DNA from: an uncultured bacterium
Lineage (GTDB): Bacteria; Muiribacteriota; Ozemobacteria; Ozemobacterales; Ozemobacteraceae
Length of the DNA: 37,689 nt
Assembly (NCBI GenBank): GCA_946407375.1
Contig: CAMJNS010000015.1
Location: 1 to 37,689 of the forward strand
Reading direction: 5' to 3'
In this document: piece after piece, positions 9,630 through 17,582 of the stretch
Layout: each line of letters starts with the position of its first letter
How positions within the stretch are numbered: position 1 is the stretch's first letter
Translations under genes and position numbers: made by a program
The notes under the pieces: model-generated
What the model saw: only the letters and a program-made list of their open reading frames with translations
What the model was told of the DNA's origin: nothing
The model's database searches: none

Positions 9630-10768
9630 TCGCTATCTCCTGAAGAGTTTGAATTATAAGGAACCGCTGGATATGGCTGCACAACAATCGGATGTCCATT
9701 TTCGTCACTAAAATAGCCCATAGAACGCACGACTGGAGCAGGTCCTATTGTTGGGTCATCAATCAAGGGAGGAGGATAAGGACCTGAGCCTGATTTCAAA
9801 TCAATATACTCAGGATCGACTGTTATTAAATCTTTCAAAGGTGGTAAAGGAGGATAACCATCACAACCATAAACATTATTGTTCACAGGATATTGATTAG
9901 CCGGCCAAGGAATAATTTCTAAGCCTCTTTCTCTTTCAACGATTACACATTGGTTTGTATAGACAATATCACATAAAATCTTATGAAAAGGCACTTTTTT
10001 ATAGTTTGAATAAACAGAAAAATGCAAGTCTTTAGGGAAACTAATAGGAACTTTGCCTCCTAAAGATATAACTCGCAAAACATATTGAATGTCGTTTCCT
10101 ACTGAAATTACTGTCCCTTCTTTTTCTAGTCCAGGGAAACGCATTGATAACATTTTATAATTAAATTTTCTTCTTCTATCTAATATTGCTTGAGGCTTTT
10201 CATTAGGTATATTCAGAGGAAGAACAAAGAGCGTATTGCCTTCTAATCGAGTAATGACACCCGTCGGAATAATAACATTCAAAAGCCCATAAAAACTTTC
10301 TGCATTTCTTTGAACCGAGACAGACCCACCACAAACATTATGCATAACACAATTAAATTCAAAAGCATCACAAAGCAGATGTACAGCTTCCCAAAGAGTT
10401 ATAGGCGAACAGAAAAAAGAACATGAACTATACCTTTTGTTTGGTCTTTTATCAGAATTTATATAGTATTCTATAAACCTTTTTTGAGAAGTTCTGCCAA
10501 AAATAATGCTTTCACGCTTTATTTCTTTTACGCTCCACTCATTGTCTAGATGGGCTTTTTCAACAGCATTGATTCTATCATCTTTGTAAAAAATCAAAGC
10601 GTGAGCTTTACCTTTAGCCCAAGCTATCGCCTTCGGTAGTGGTTCATTCCCTTCACGAGGTTCTATTAATCTAAAATTAGCATATTGTCCAAAAGAAACT
10701 TTGGCGAAAACAAGCAAAAAAAACAACAAAATCAATATTTTATTAGTTTGAATTCTTTTTTGACTCAT
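9626..10768 (-). CDS. Secreted protein with STN/secretin-N-like repeats
   Basis: An exported protein of about 380 residues. I prefer the ATG at 10768 (MSQKRIQTNK then a hydrophobic core ending VSFGQ) over a TTG 24 bases further up, because it puts basic residues directly before the signal-peptide core. The middle contains two segments that resemble secretin/TonB short N-terminal (STN) domains: one around LWEAVHLLCDAFEFNCVM followed by GLLNVIIP and an LEGNTLFVLPL strand, and a second ending VIVERERGLEIIPW. The C-terminal ~80 residues are proline-rich. This domain order is seen in periplasmic parts of secretion or pilus systems, but no secretin barrel follows. It is first in the unit with the DUF362 and acyltransferase genes, and a good promoter lies upstream. 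Function is unknown; the STN resemblance is from pattern only. Confidence 0.72.
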   Translation of the reverse strand: MSQKRIQTNKILILLFFLLVFAKVSFGQYANFRLIEPREGNEPLPKAIAWAKGKAHALIFYKDDRINAVEKAHLDNEWSVKEIKRESIIFGRTSQKRFIEYYINSDKRPNKRYSSCSFFCSPITLWEAVHLLCDAFEFNCVMHNVCGGSVSVQRNAESFYGLLNVIIPTGVITRLEGNTLFVLPLNIPNEKPQAILDRRRKFNYKMLSMRFPGLEKEGTVISVGNDIQYVLRVISLGGKVPISFPKDLHFSVYSNYKKVPFHKILCDIVYTNQCVIVERERGLEIIPWPANQYPVNNNVYGCDGYPPLPPLKDLITVDPEYIDLKSGSGPYPPPLIDDPTIGPAPVVRSMGYFSDENGHPIVVQPYPAVPYNSNSSGDSE

Positions 10769-10836
10769 CTGATGTCTTTTTACTAACAACAAACATTTGT
10801 TATTTAGTCTATAAATAGTAAATTCTTTACTTTCTT

Positions 10837-10865
10837 ATAATATACAAATATAAACTCTGTATCAA
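10837..10865 (-). promoter_or_regulatory. Promoter of the STN-like/DUF362/acyltransferase unit
   Basis: On the minus strand TTGATA (10865-10860) is followed after exactly 17 bases by TATTAT (10842-10837). Each box matches the sigma-70 consensus in five of six positions. Transcription would start near 10830, about 60 bases before the chosen start. Confidence 0.6.
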
Positions 10866-10900
10866 GCATAAGATTAACAAAAATCGGGTTAAAACTTATT

Positions 10901-10929
10901 TTGCCTTTTATTTTTATTCATGGCATAAT
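10901..10929 (+). promoter_or_regulatory. Promoter of the lipid kinase/DUF2953 unit
   Basis: TTGCCT (10901-10906), a 17-base spacer and CATAAT (10924-10929) with a TGG extension just upstream. The inferred start near 10936 gives a leader of about 21 bases containing AAGGAA, and the promoter is back to back with the minus-strand promoter at 10837-10865. Confidence 0.6.
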
Positions 10930-10956
10930 AATAGGTTAGGTTCAAGGAAATACCAA

Positions 10957-11832
10957 ATGAATTTCGAAAAAATATTTATATTAATTAATTCTGCAGCAAA
11001 ATCAAATCATTTAAATAATACTGATTTGCAAAAAGCTTGCGAGCATATTAATAAATTCAAACCCTGCCAGCTCATCTATACAAAAAATATAGATGACTTT
11101 TCTGAAAAGGTAAAAGAATTAAGTGCTGATTCTAAAACTCTTGTTGCTGTAGCTGGCGGTGATGGAACTTTGAACTTAGCGTTAAATAATCTTGCAGATA
11201 ATGCAAATCTGGGTCTTATCCCTATTGGAACAGCTAATGTTGTAGCTAAGGAACTGGGTTTTCCCAAGAAAATTATAGATGTTTTTAAACTATTGTTAAC
11301 AGGAGCTTTGCAAAAAATCGACCTAGGTGTCTGCTGTGGCAAGAAATTCGCTTTTGTTGCTGGAATAGGCTTCGATGCTGTAGTAGCTAATTCTGTTTCA
11401 AAAAGACTCAAATCTGTTTTGGGGCAAGTAGCCTATGCAGTTGCTTTGTTTAAAACACTTCTAACCTACAAACCTTCTGAATTAACAATTGAATGTGATA
11501 ATGGGGAAAAGCTTAGCGGTCATTTTGCAATTTTCGCCAATATGCGTAGATATGGTGGTGAGCTATATTTCTCTCCAGAAGCCCGTCATGATGATGGAAT
11601 AATAAATTTGGTTCTTCTCAAGAAATTCAGTTTTTTGTCATTGCTTAAGCTTATCAAATACGCTTACGGCAAAGGTGATTTCCCAGAAATGGCAGTAAAA
11701 ACTACTGGAAAATATTTCAAAGTCACTGCTTCCGAACCTACTTATTATGAATTAGACGGCGAAGTTTTCGGTCCCGAAAAAGAGTTTGAAATAAAAGTGA
11801 AACCATTGGAACAGGGTATAATTACAACATGA
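10957..11832 (+). CDS. Diacylglycerol/lipid kinase (DagK/YegS family)
   Basis: ATP-dependent lipid kinase of the DAGK catalytic superfamily, acting on a lipid hydroxyl at the cytoplasmic face of the membrane. The nucleotide-binding signature AVAGGDGTLN (GGDGT near residues 68-72) is followed by LGLIPIGTANVVAKELG, the GIGFDA motif, and the C-terminal FSPEARHDDGIINL and ELDGE motifs. Length 291 is normal. The start has AAGGA eight bases upstream and a good promoter. Its stop overlaps the next gene's start as ATGA. In bacteria such enzymes recycle diacylglycerol to phosphatidate or phosphorylate other lipids; the substrate cannot be told here. Confidence 0.92.
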   Translation: MNFEKIFILINSAAKSNHLNNTDLQKACEHINKFKPCQLIYTKNIDDFSEKVKELSADSKTLVAVAGGDGTLNLALNNLADNANLGLIPIGTANVVAKELGFPKKIIDVFKLLLTGALQKIDLGVCCGKKFAFVAGIGFDAVVANSVSKRLKSVLGQVAYAVALFKTLLTYKPSELTIECDNGEKLSGHFAIFANMRRYGGELYFSPEARHDDGIINLVLLKKFSFLSLLKLIKYAYGKGDFPEMAVKTTGKYFKVTASEPTYYELDGEVFGPEKEFEIKVKPLEQGIITT

Positions 11833-13016
11833 GCGAATTTTGGGCAATAACCTGGTTAATAATCAAATATGGACTTATACTTGGTTTAAGTCTAGGTCTT
11901 ATTGCTCTTTTAATTGTTGTTTTCCACCCTATTTACATTACTCTTAAAGGAAGAGGCTCTTTAAAAGGACAGCGTGGTGAAGCAAATCTAAGTTATTTTT
12001 TTGGACTGGTTCATCTTCGTTATATTGCATCACCCCATACTCAAGACGTTTGGCTTGAAATATGGCGATTTAAAAAGCTTTTACAAAGAGAAAGCGTCAT
12101 AGAAGATAAAGCAAACAAACGCCAATACGAAAAGCCAGAAGAGTTCGATGCAAACCTTCCCAAAGACTCAAACGAAAAAGCTATTTCAGACTTTCGTGAA
12201 AGCAAAGAAGAAACAAATGAAAATATAACAAAAGAAAGCCTAATTGAGGAATTACAACAAGAAGAGTTAAAAGAAAAAGCTTCTGAGACTACGATTCAAG
12301 AAAATACCACCGAAGCTTCAGAAAAACCACAAGAACCAGTATCTGAAACTCCTGTTGAAGAACAAAAAGTATCAGAAGAAGATACTTTAGATAAAACAAC
12401 AAATCAACCACCAGAAGAACCTACAATCGAAGAAAAGGTTGAAGAAGAAAATAATCAAGAAGAAGTCGAACCCAAAATAGAAGTGACTCCAGAGCAACTT
12501 GCCCAATTACAGAGTATTCTTGAGGAAGATGAAAAGAAAAAACTTGAAAGCAAAAATAAAAAAGTTGATTTTAACGCCAAGCTTCGCAAATTCAAGCAAG
12601 ACTTTAATCGAAGATACGAAAAACTTCGTTCAACTATAATATTAGTAAAGCAAAAATGGAACTCTTTATGGCCTGTAGCCCAGAGATTTTGGAATAGAGG
12701 CAAAAAAGGCTTTAGATTTCACGAAGCCTATTTAAAAGTTGAATACTCACTAGACGAACACTATTTAACTGGTATGTTCTTTGGATATATGGTGCCCACT
12801 GTTGGTTTTGCCAAAAGATATGGCTTAAATTTTGAGCCAGTTCCAGTTTTTCCAAACAGACCAGAAGTCAGTATTTATTCCAAAGCCCTTTGGCAAATAG
12901 ATATTAAGCCATATAGGCTTATTTGGGCAGTTACTGCCTTACTTTTTGAAAAGAACCTTTATAAAGAGATTATTTGGCTATACAAGAAAAGAAAAGCCCA
13001 AAAGAACAAGAAATAA
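11829..13016 (+). CDS. DUF2953-like membrane-anchored protein with acidic linker
   Basis: One strong N-terminal TM helix (about residues 8-32) is followed by a basic strand-rich segment (ITLKGRGSLKGQRGEANLSYFFG). Then comes a long low-complexity acidic stretch rich in Glu, Thr and Pro (about residues 95-240), a basic helix region, and a C-terminal domain with SLDEHYLTGMFFGY, PEVSIYSKALWQIDIKPYRL and a basic tail. The ends match the general plan of DUF2953 proteins, which are usually near 200 residues; the extra length is mainly the acidic linker. Function of the family is unknown. It is translationally coupled to the lipid kinase (ATGA overlap), implying a membrane-lipid related role. It ends two bases from the convergent fnlC stop. 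Confidence 0.7.
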   Translation: MSEFWAITWLIIKYGLILGLSLGLIALLIVVFHPIYITLKGRGSLKGQRGEANLSYFFGLVHLRYIASPHTQDVWLEIWRFKKLLQRESVIEDKANKRQYEKPEEFDANLPKDSNEKAISDFRESKEETNENITKESLIEELQQEELKEKASETTIQENTTEASEKPQEPVSETPVEEQKVSEEDTLDKTTNQPPEEPTIEEKVEEENNQEEVEPKIEVTPEQLAQLQSILEEDEKKKLESKNKKVDFNAKLRKFKQDFNRRYEKLRSTIILVKQKWNSLWPVAQRFWNRGKKGFRFHEAYLKVEYSLDEHYLTGMFFGYMVPTVGFAKRYGLNFEPVPVFPNRPEVSIYSKALWQIDIKPYRLIWAVTALLFEKNLYKEIIWLYKKRKAQKNKK

Positions 13017-13018
13017 TT

Positions 13019-14176
13019 CTACTTTCTCCAAACCATTTTGTTAACAACACCAACGTAAGATTGAATAATCTTTACAACCTTGGTGCTAACATTTTCTTCG
13101 ATGTAGTCTGGAACGGGTATTCCATAATCGCCACTTTGATTCATTTCTACTGCCGTATCAACCGACTGCAACAAACCCTTTTCATCTATTCCAGAAAGAA
13201 TAAAACAGGCTTTATCTAAGGCTTCTGGTCGTTCTGTTGAAGTTCTTATGCAAACAGCCGGAAATGGATAACCTACAGAAGTAAAGAAGCTAGATTCTTC
13301 TGGAAGTGTGCCTGAATCAGAAACTACGCAGAAAGCATTCATCTGTAAGCAGTTATAGTCGTGAAAACCTAGAGGTTCGTGCTGAATGACTCTTGAATCC
13401 AGTTTGAAACCACTAGCTTCCAAGCGTTTCTTAGAACGTGGGTGGCAACTATACAGAATCGGCATACCATACTTTTCTGCCATTTTGTTTATAGCCGTGA
13501 AAAGACTTATAAAGTTCTTTTCAGTGTCGATGTTTTCTTCACGATGAGCAGAAAGCAATATATATCTGCCTTTTTCTAACCCCAGTCTTTGGTGAATATC
13601 AGAAGTCTTGATTTCTTCTAAATTATTTTTCAAAACTTCCGCCATCGGGGAACCTGTGACATAGGTTCTTTCTTTTGGCAAGCCACATTCAGCAAGATAG
13701 CGTCTTGCATGTTCAGAATAAGCCATATTAACATCTGATATAATATCTACAATTCTGCGGTTGGTTTCTTCTGGCAAACATTCATCTTTGCAGCGATTGC
13801 CAGCTTCCATATGGAAAATAGGAATATGCAGACGTTTCGCACCAATGACTGAAAGGCATGAATTTGTGTCGCCAAGCACTAAAACCGCTTCTGGCTTTAT
13901 TTCCACCATAAGATTATAAGAAGCAGCAATGATATTGCCCATAGTATCACCCAAAGTTTCGCCAACAGCATCCATGTAAACTTCAGGGTCTTCAAGCTTC
14001 AAATCTTTGAAGAAAACGCCATTGAGGTTATAATCGTAGTTCTGACCTGTGTGAGCAAGAATTACATCAAAATATTGACGGCATTTTGTAATTACCGCTG
14101 AAAGTCTGATTATTTCAGGTCTTGTTCCAACAATTATCAAGAGTTTTAGTTTGCCATTATTTTTAAATTCAGTCAT
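13019..14176 (-). CDS. fnlC: Non-hydrolysing UDP-HexNAc 2-epimerase (FnlC/CapG/WbjD type)
   Basis: Cytosolic epimerase of the WecB fold. Motifs run GTRPEIIRLSAV, AHTGQNYD, LVLGDTNS, FHMEAGNRCKDECLPEETNRR, SEHARRYL, TGSPMAEVL, SAHREENID and SDSGTLPEESSF. The NRC...PEE..RRIVD phrase is that of the FnlC/CapG subgroup, which makes UDP-N-acetyl-L-fucosamine from the talosamine form, rather than of plain WecB. Length 385 is typical. It overlaps the end of fnlA as ATGA, so the two are coupled. The middle enzyme of the usual three-gene pathway (FnlB/CapF) is absent from the window. Product sugars would go to a capsule or O-antigen. Subgroup call is good but not certain. Confidence 0.88.
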   Translation of the reverse strand: MTEFKNNGKLKLLIIVGTRPEIIRLSAVITKCRQYFDVILAHTGQNYDYNLNGVFFKDLKLEDPEVYMDAVGETLGDTMGNIIAASYNLMVEIKPEAVLVLGDTNSCLSVIGAKRLHIPIFHMEAGNRCKDECLPEETNRRIVDIISDVNMAYSEHARRYLAECGLPKERTYVTGSPMAEVLKNNLEEIKTSDIHQRLGLEKGRYILLSAHREENIDTEKNFISLFTAINKMAEKYGMPILYSCHPRSKKRLEASGFKLDSRVIQHEPLGFHDYNCLQMNAFCVVSDSGTLPEESSFFTSVGYPFPAVCIRTSTERPEALDKACFILSGIDEKGLLQSVDTAVEMNQSGDYGIPVPDYIEENVSTKVVKIIQSYVGVVNKMVWRK

Positions 14177-15204
14177 TTTTTCAACTCATTTCTAATGTAA
14201 TCAAGCTCTAGAAGCTTCTGTTTAACTTCTTCAACATTTAAAAGCTTAGTTGTATTGGAATTAAATTCTGTTAGCGTATTGCGTTTTGCATCGCCCTTAA
14301 TGAAGTATTTATCATAGTTTAAGCCTCTTCTATCGCATGGGACCTGATAGAAATTACCTAAATCAATAGCCTGAGCGCATTCTTCATTGGTCAAAAGAGT
14401 TTCATACATTTTTTCGCCGTGACGTATGCCAATAACCTTAATATTCTTCTTATCAGCTTTGAACAGTTCACAAACAGCTTCAGCCTGAGTTTGTATCGTG
14501 CAGGCAGGAGCCTTTTGAACAAGAATATCGCCAGAGTTGCCTTTTTCAAAAGCAAATAAAACCAAATCTACAGCTTCTTCCAAAGACATAATAAATCTGG
14601 TCATAGAGCCGTCTGTAATTGTTATTGGGTTGCCAGCCCTTATCTGGTCTATCCAAAGTGGAATCACAGAACCTCTAGAGCACATTACGTTTCCATATCT
14701 TGTGCAGCAGATCTTTGTTTTATTTGTAGTTCTGCTTTTGGCAACAACGACCTTTTCCATCATAGCCTTAGAAGTGCCCATTGCGTTAACCGGGTAAGCG
14801 GCTTTGTCAGTAGAAAGACAGACTACTGTTTCTACTCCTTCATCTATCGCTGCTGTAAGAACGTTTTCTGTTCCCAAAACATTTGTTTTTACTGCTTCAA
14901 TTGGGAAAAATTCGCATGAAGGAACTTGCTTCAAAGCAGCAGCGTGGAAAATAAAGTTGACTCCATTCATTGCATTTTTTACAGATTGCAGGTCTCTTAC
15001 ATCACCGATGTAAAAGCTGATTTTTTCAGCATATTCAGGCATTTTAACCTGAAATTCATGACGCATATCATCTTGCTTTTTTTCATCTCGTGAAAAAATG
15101 CGGATTTCACCAATGTCACTTGATAGAAATCTGTTAAGAACAGCATTCCCAAAGGAACCTGTTCCACCTGTAATCATTAAGGTTTTGCCTTGGAATAAAG
15201 TCAC
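14173..15204 (-). CDS. fnlA: UDP-GlcNAc 4,6-dehydratase/5-epimerase (FnlA/CapE type)
   Basis: Extended short-chain dehydrogenase that converts UDP-GlcNAc to 4-keto-6-deoxy sugar nucleotides. The NAD site is GGTGSFG; other motifs are FSRDEKKQ, HAAALKQVP, STDKA and NAMGTSKAMMEK, where Met replaces the usual catalytic Tyr (MxxxK), a trait of the CapE/FnlA subgroup. An ATG exists at 15216, but I prefer the GTG at 15204: GGAG lies six bases before it, the resulting N-terminus (TLFQGKTLMITGG) has the family's normal length, and the promoter at 15237-15265 would leave only ~13 bases of leader for the ATG. The next gene, fnlC, is coupled. Start uncertainty remains; the function is secure. Confidence 0.9.
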   Translation of the reverse strand: MTLFQGKTLMITGGTGSFGNAVLNRFLSSDIGEIRIFSRDEKKQDDMRHEFQVKMPEYAEKISFYIGDVRDLQSVKNAMNGVNFIFHAAALKQVPSCEFFPIEAVKTNVLGTENVLTAAIDEGVETVVCLSTDKAAYPVNAMGTSKAMMEKVVVAKSRTTNKTKICCTRYGNVMCSRGSVIPLWIDQIRAGNPITITDGSMTRFIMSLEEAVDLVLFAFEKGNSGDILVQKAPACTIQTQAEAVCELFKADKKNIKVIGIRHGEKMYETLLTNEECAQAIDLGNFYQVPCDRRGLNYDKYFIKGDAKRNTLTEFNSNTTKLLNVEEVKQKLLELDYIRNELKK

Positions 15205-15236
15205 TTTTTGCTCCATTACTGCTTGAGTTTTCTGTT

Positions 15237-15265
15237 ATTATGCCACTCTAACCATCAAAGGTCAA
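15237..15265 (-). promoter_or_regulatory. Promoter of fnlA-fnlC
   Basis: Minus-strand TTGACC (15265-15260), a 17-base spacer and CATAAT (15242-15237) preceded by TGG, giving an extended -10. Five of six matches in each box. The start would be near 15230, so the leader is about 26 bases to the GTG at 15204. Confidence 0.7.
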
Positions 15266-15300
15266 GGAAGTTGAAAGTGGAAACAATCCTCAAATCTCTT

Positions 15301-15380
15301 GTCTCTAAAAGCTAGCTAACGCTAGCAAGACCCCTTTCGTCGCTTTCAGCGCCACTTTCCCCATCTGCGTGGGGGCAGAT
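15301..15380. other. GC-richer structured non-coding segment
   Basis: Between fnlA and the ABC permease. It contains GCTAGC-TAAC-GCTAGC (15311-15326), CGCT-TTC-AGCG (15341-15351) and a perfect ATCTGC/GCAGAT stem with loop GTGGGG (15363-15380). CCACTTTC (15352-15359) can also pair with GAAAGTGG at 15273-15280. It stands out in base composition from its AT-rich surroundings. No T-run follows, so it is not a classic terminator; it could be a repeat, a small RNA or a structured 3' end of the permease transcript. Confidence 0.45.
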
Positions 15381-15382
15381 CA

Positions 15383-15418
15383 TGTAGTTATAGTCTCCAT
15401 CTATGGTCTTATATCTTA
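15383..15418. repeat. Dispersed intergenic repeat, copy 1
   Basis: Begins TGTAGTTATA and contains a 25-base block at 15394-15418 that matches 27692-27716 at 22 of 25 positions (core TATGGTCTTATATCT). TCT triplets recur at 6-7 base steps, as in the phased heptamer tracts elsewhere in the window. It lies just downstream of the ABC permease stop. Confidence 0.65.
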
Positions 15419-15439
15419 CAACAAAACCAACATCAATAA

Positions 15440-17176
15440 CTATTTGTTAGAAGAGAAATAACTTCTCGTTTGTTCATAGATAGTCTTCAAGCAAGGAATT
15501 ATAGTTATAATAAAAAAGATGATACTACAATTAAAAGCCAGGCTATTATTAAAGAATTCCTGGTCTACCAATAAAGGCATTGATGGAAGTATATGGTTAA
15601 GCAGAGATAAGGGCTTAGAATTTTGGGGTAAAATAAAAGCCAAAAGGGAAGACCCAAAAGTTAGAAAAAAAGTTGAAGCAAGAACTTTATTTTCTTTTTT
15701 AACTTCCTTTAAAAAATAATCAGCTATAAATCGTCCTATAAAACACCAACTGGATGTATTTAGTATAAAACCCATAAAAACAAAGAAACCACCCTGAAAA
15801 AAATCATTTGCTTTATATATCACTCTTGGTTTAATTTCATATGCTCCATAGGTTAAAAAGTATACGCTCAGATAAATAATACTCATTATCGAAAGCCAAA
15901 CGACACCATTGGCATATCCACTAACGAATGGGAATTTAATTATTTTTTTGAAACTAGAAGTAGGTATTTCTAATTTGCTTCTATTATCATATTTTTTATC
16001 TCTGCTGTGTAAATACACAGCGATAATCGGGAAGAAAACTAAATAAGAATTTGTAAAAAAATCACCTAGCTGATTTTTTCTTGAAACAAGAAAAAATCCT
16101 ATAATACATAAAAATGTTAGGAAGATTTTAAAATAGCTTTCAATGCTATATCTTTCTTTTTTACGTGATGTTAATTTTGTATTATACAGTTTTAATTCAG
16201 GTGAATCATCAATTATTGGTAAAGGCTTCAATTCTTTATCTAAACTGGTATTTTTGGGGGTTATTGGTTTATTTATTAATTTATCATTATTAATTTTTTC
16301 AGTTTTATTATTAGTATTTGATGCATTTTGCGAATTAGGCTTATCTTCAAAATTTGAAGTTTTTTCTACTTCTTTCTTAAGATATTTTTGAGAAATATCT
16401 TTACGAATTTTAAAGACAAAAGAAGAACTGATTTCGGACATCGGATAAGTTTTTGTTATTAAAGAATATATGGAAATATAGGTTGCTACAGTAAATATGG
16501 AGAGAATAAATAATAATAATAAATCTATTTTAACAACAATAAAAATATCTGAATATTCAAAATCTCGAATTAATTCAACTACTATAAAACGAAGGAATAA
16601 AAAACCTGAAAAAAATAAAACCCATATTATAGACTTTCCATTTGCCATAATACTTGTTTTGCCATTTTTTCTACCAATAATCCCTTCACCAATAAAAAGC
16701 ACCATAGCAGGTACAGAAAAAATACAACTATGATAGAAAACTCTTATTAATCTGTAAGCATCTATTGCTTTTGAAAAATAGACATATAAATAAATAGGAG
16801 CAGTGCTAATAAATAATATAACAGCATAAATAATTCCTAAGGCTAATTTCCCGTTTATAAATTTAGAAGCTGTTACATTGGTCATAAAAATATAATAAAT
16901 ATTATCCTCATTAACATCTTGAATTGATAATTTGCGAAGTTCTAAGGGTATGATTACTATAGCAATAAGGGAAATAAACCCTAAAACTCTAAAACAAGTA
17001 TTTATATGGTTAATGTCTTTGGGATTATCAAAAATTATTACCGCAAATAGGAGGACATAAACGATAACAAGAAAAATTATTTGAGGCCAAAACTCTTTTG
17101 ATCTTAGGGTTTTTCTTAAATCTTTAAATAATATAGGGTTAATAGTATCTTCTAGCTTATCCCAGCAATTATTCAT
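15440..17176 (-). CDS. ABC-2-type permease-like integral membrane protein
   Basis: A polytopic membrane protein of 578 residues. The N-terminal phrase NPILFKDLRKTLRSKEFWPQ followed by a TM helix is the hallmark opening of ABC-2 family permeases. There are roughly six TM segments in the first 260 residues, a hydrophilic Asn/Lys-rich loop (about 265-345, encoded near 16140-16385), then about six more TM segments. The start has AAAGG four bases upstream and forms an ATGA overlap with the end of the degenerate ATPase remnant upstream, the usual layout of an ATPase-permease pair. Since the ATPase is broken, this permease is either orphaned or served by an ATPase elsewhere. Substrate unknown. The coding frame itself is intact and the region is more AT-rich than neighbours. 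Confidence 0.75.
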   Translation of the reverse strand: MNNCWDKLEDTINPILFKDLRKTLRSKEFWPQIIFLVIVYVLLFAVIIFDNPKDINHINTCFRVLGFISLIAIVIIPLELRKLSIQDVNEDNIYYIFMTNVTASKFINGKLALGIIYAVILFISTAPIYLYVYFSKAIDAYRLIRVFYHSCIFSVPAMVLFIGEGIIGRKNGKTSIMANGKSIIWVLFFSGFLFLRFIVVELIRDFEYSDIFIVVKIDLLLLFILSIFTVATYISIYSLITKTYPMSEISSSFVFKIRKDISQKYLKKEVEKTSNFEDKPNSQNASNTNNKTEKINNDKLINKPITPKNTSLDKELKPLPIIDDSPELKLYNTKLTSRKKERYSIESYFKIFLTFLCIIGFFLVSRKNQLGDFFTNSYLVFFPIIAVYLHSRDKKYDNRSKLEIPTSSFKKIIKFPFVSGYANGVVWLSIMSIIYLSVYFLTYGAYEIKPRVIYKANDFFQGGFFVFMGFILNTSSWCFIGRFIADYFLKEVKKENKVLASTFFLTFGSSLLAFILPQNSKPLSLLNHILPSMPLLVDQEFFNNSLAFNCSIIFFIITIIPCLKTIYEQTRSYFSSNK

Positions 17177-17493
17177 TGAACCTTTCCATTTGTTATATTC
17201 GTAAATACAGATTCTAAATCCTCTTTCTTAAAACCGAACGAATTAATTCGAAGTCCTTATTCTAGCAATTTACTTAATAATTTACAAGCTTCTTCTTCGG
17301 AACCAGAATATTCGAATTCTATATCATTACTAACAGTCGAAATTTTGGAAACCATTGGTTCCAATGATATTTTCTTAATAATTTCTGTATCGGCTGGAGT
17401 AATTGTTTTAATATGAAAAATAGGGATATTGTCTTTGGTTACTTCGCCAATAATATCTTTTTTTCCCAGATTTGAGCAATTTGCCCTGTTCAT
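17173..17493 (-). pseudogene. C-terminal remnant of an ABC transporter ATPase
   Basis: The first 78 codons (from 17493) end in LLSKLLE and an in-frame TAA at 17259-17257. Reading on past that stop in the same frame gives 27 further codons, GLRINSFGFKKEDLESVFTN and on to a TGA at 17175-17173 that overlaps the permease start as ATGA. The phrase FGFKKEDLESVF is the normal C-terminus of DrrA/GldA-type ABC ATPases, and the upstream part resembles their C-terminal regulatory domain. The whole nucleotide-binding domain (Walker A/B, signature) is missing, with only ~90 bases before the divergent gene at 17583. So the gene has lost its 5' two-thirds and gained a nonsense codon. Expression of the 78-residue piece as a small protein is possible but unsupported. 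Confidence 0.78.
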
Positions 17494-17542
17494 TTTGCCT
17501 TGTAATCCCTAAAAGTTGAGGTTGTTATGAGGGCTTTTTTTG

Positions 17543-17551
17543 TGATATATT
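17543..17551 (+). promoter_or_regulatory. Extended -10 promoter for the RsbW-like kinase
   Basis: TGATATATT, nearly the same as the pepD -10. A weak TTGTTA lies 18 bases upstream (17522-17527). The start near 17558 would give a leader of about 25 bases with GAGGGG as ribosome site. Confidence 0.5.
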
Positions 17552-17582
17552 TAAAATAGAATAAAAAAATGCGAGGGGTATC

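Noticed and set aside
11076..11411. A 111-codon frame opposite the lipid kinase
   Set aside because: It is antisense to conserved kinase motifs and lacks any start signal.
12974..13219. An 81-codon frame bridging the DUF2953-like and fnlC gene ends
   Set aside because: It overlaps both genes in other frames and has no ribosome site or family resemblance.
17257..17259. Programmed stop-codon read-through at the TAA in the ABC ATPase remnant
   Set aside because: The nucleotide-binding domain is missing anyway, so decay explains the stop better than recoding; no read-through signal was recognised.
17500..17540. Possible terminator (CCCT...AGGG followed by seven T)
   Set aside because: The stem is only four or five pairs with a long loop, and no plus-strand gene ends upstream; the T-run lies in the promoter area of the next gene.
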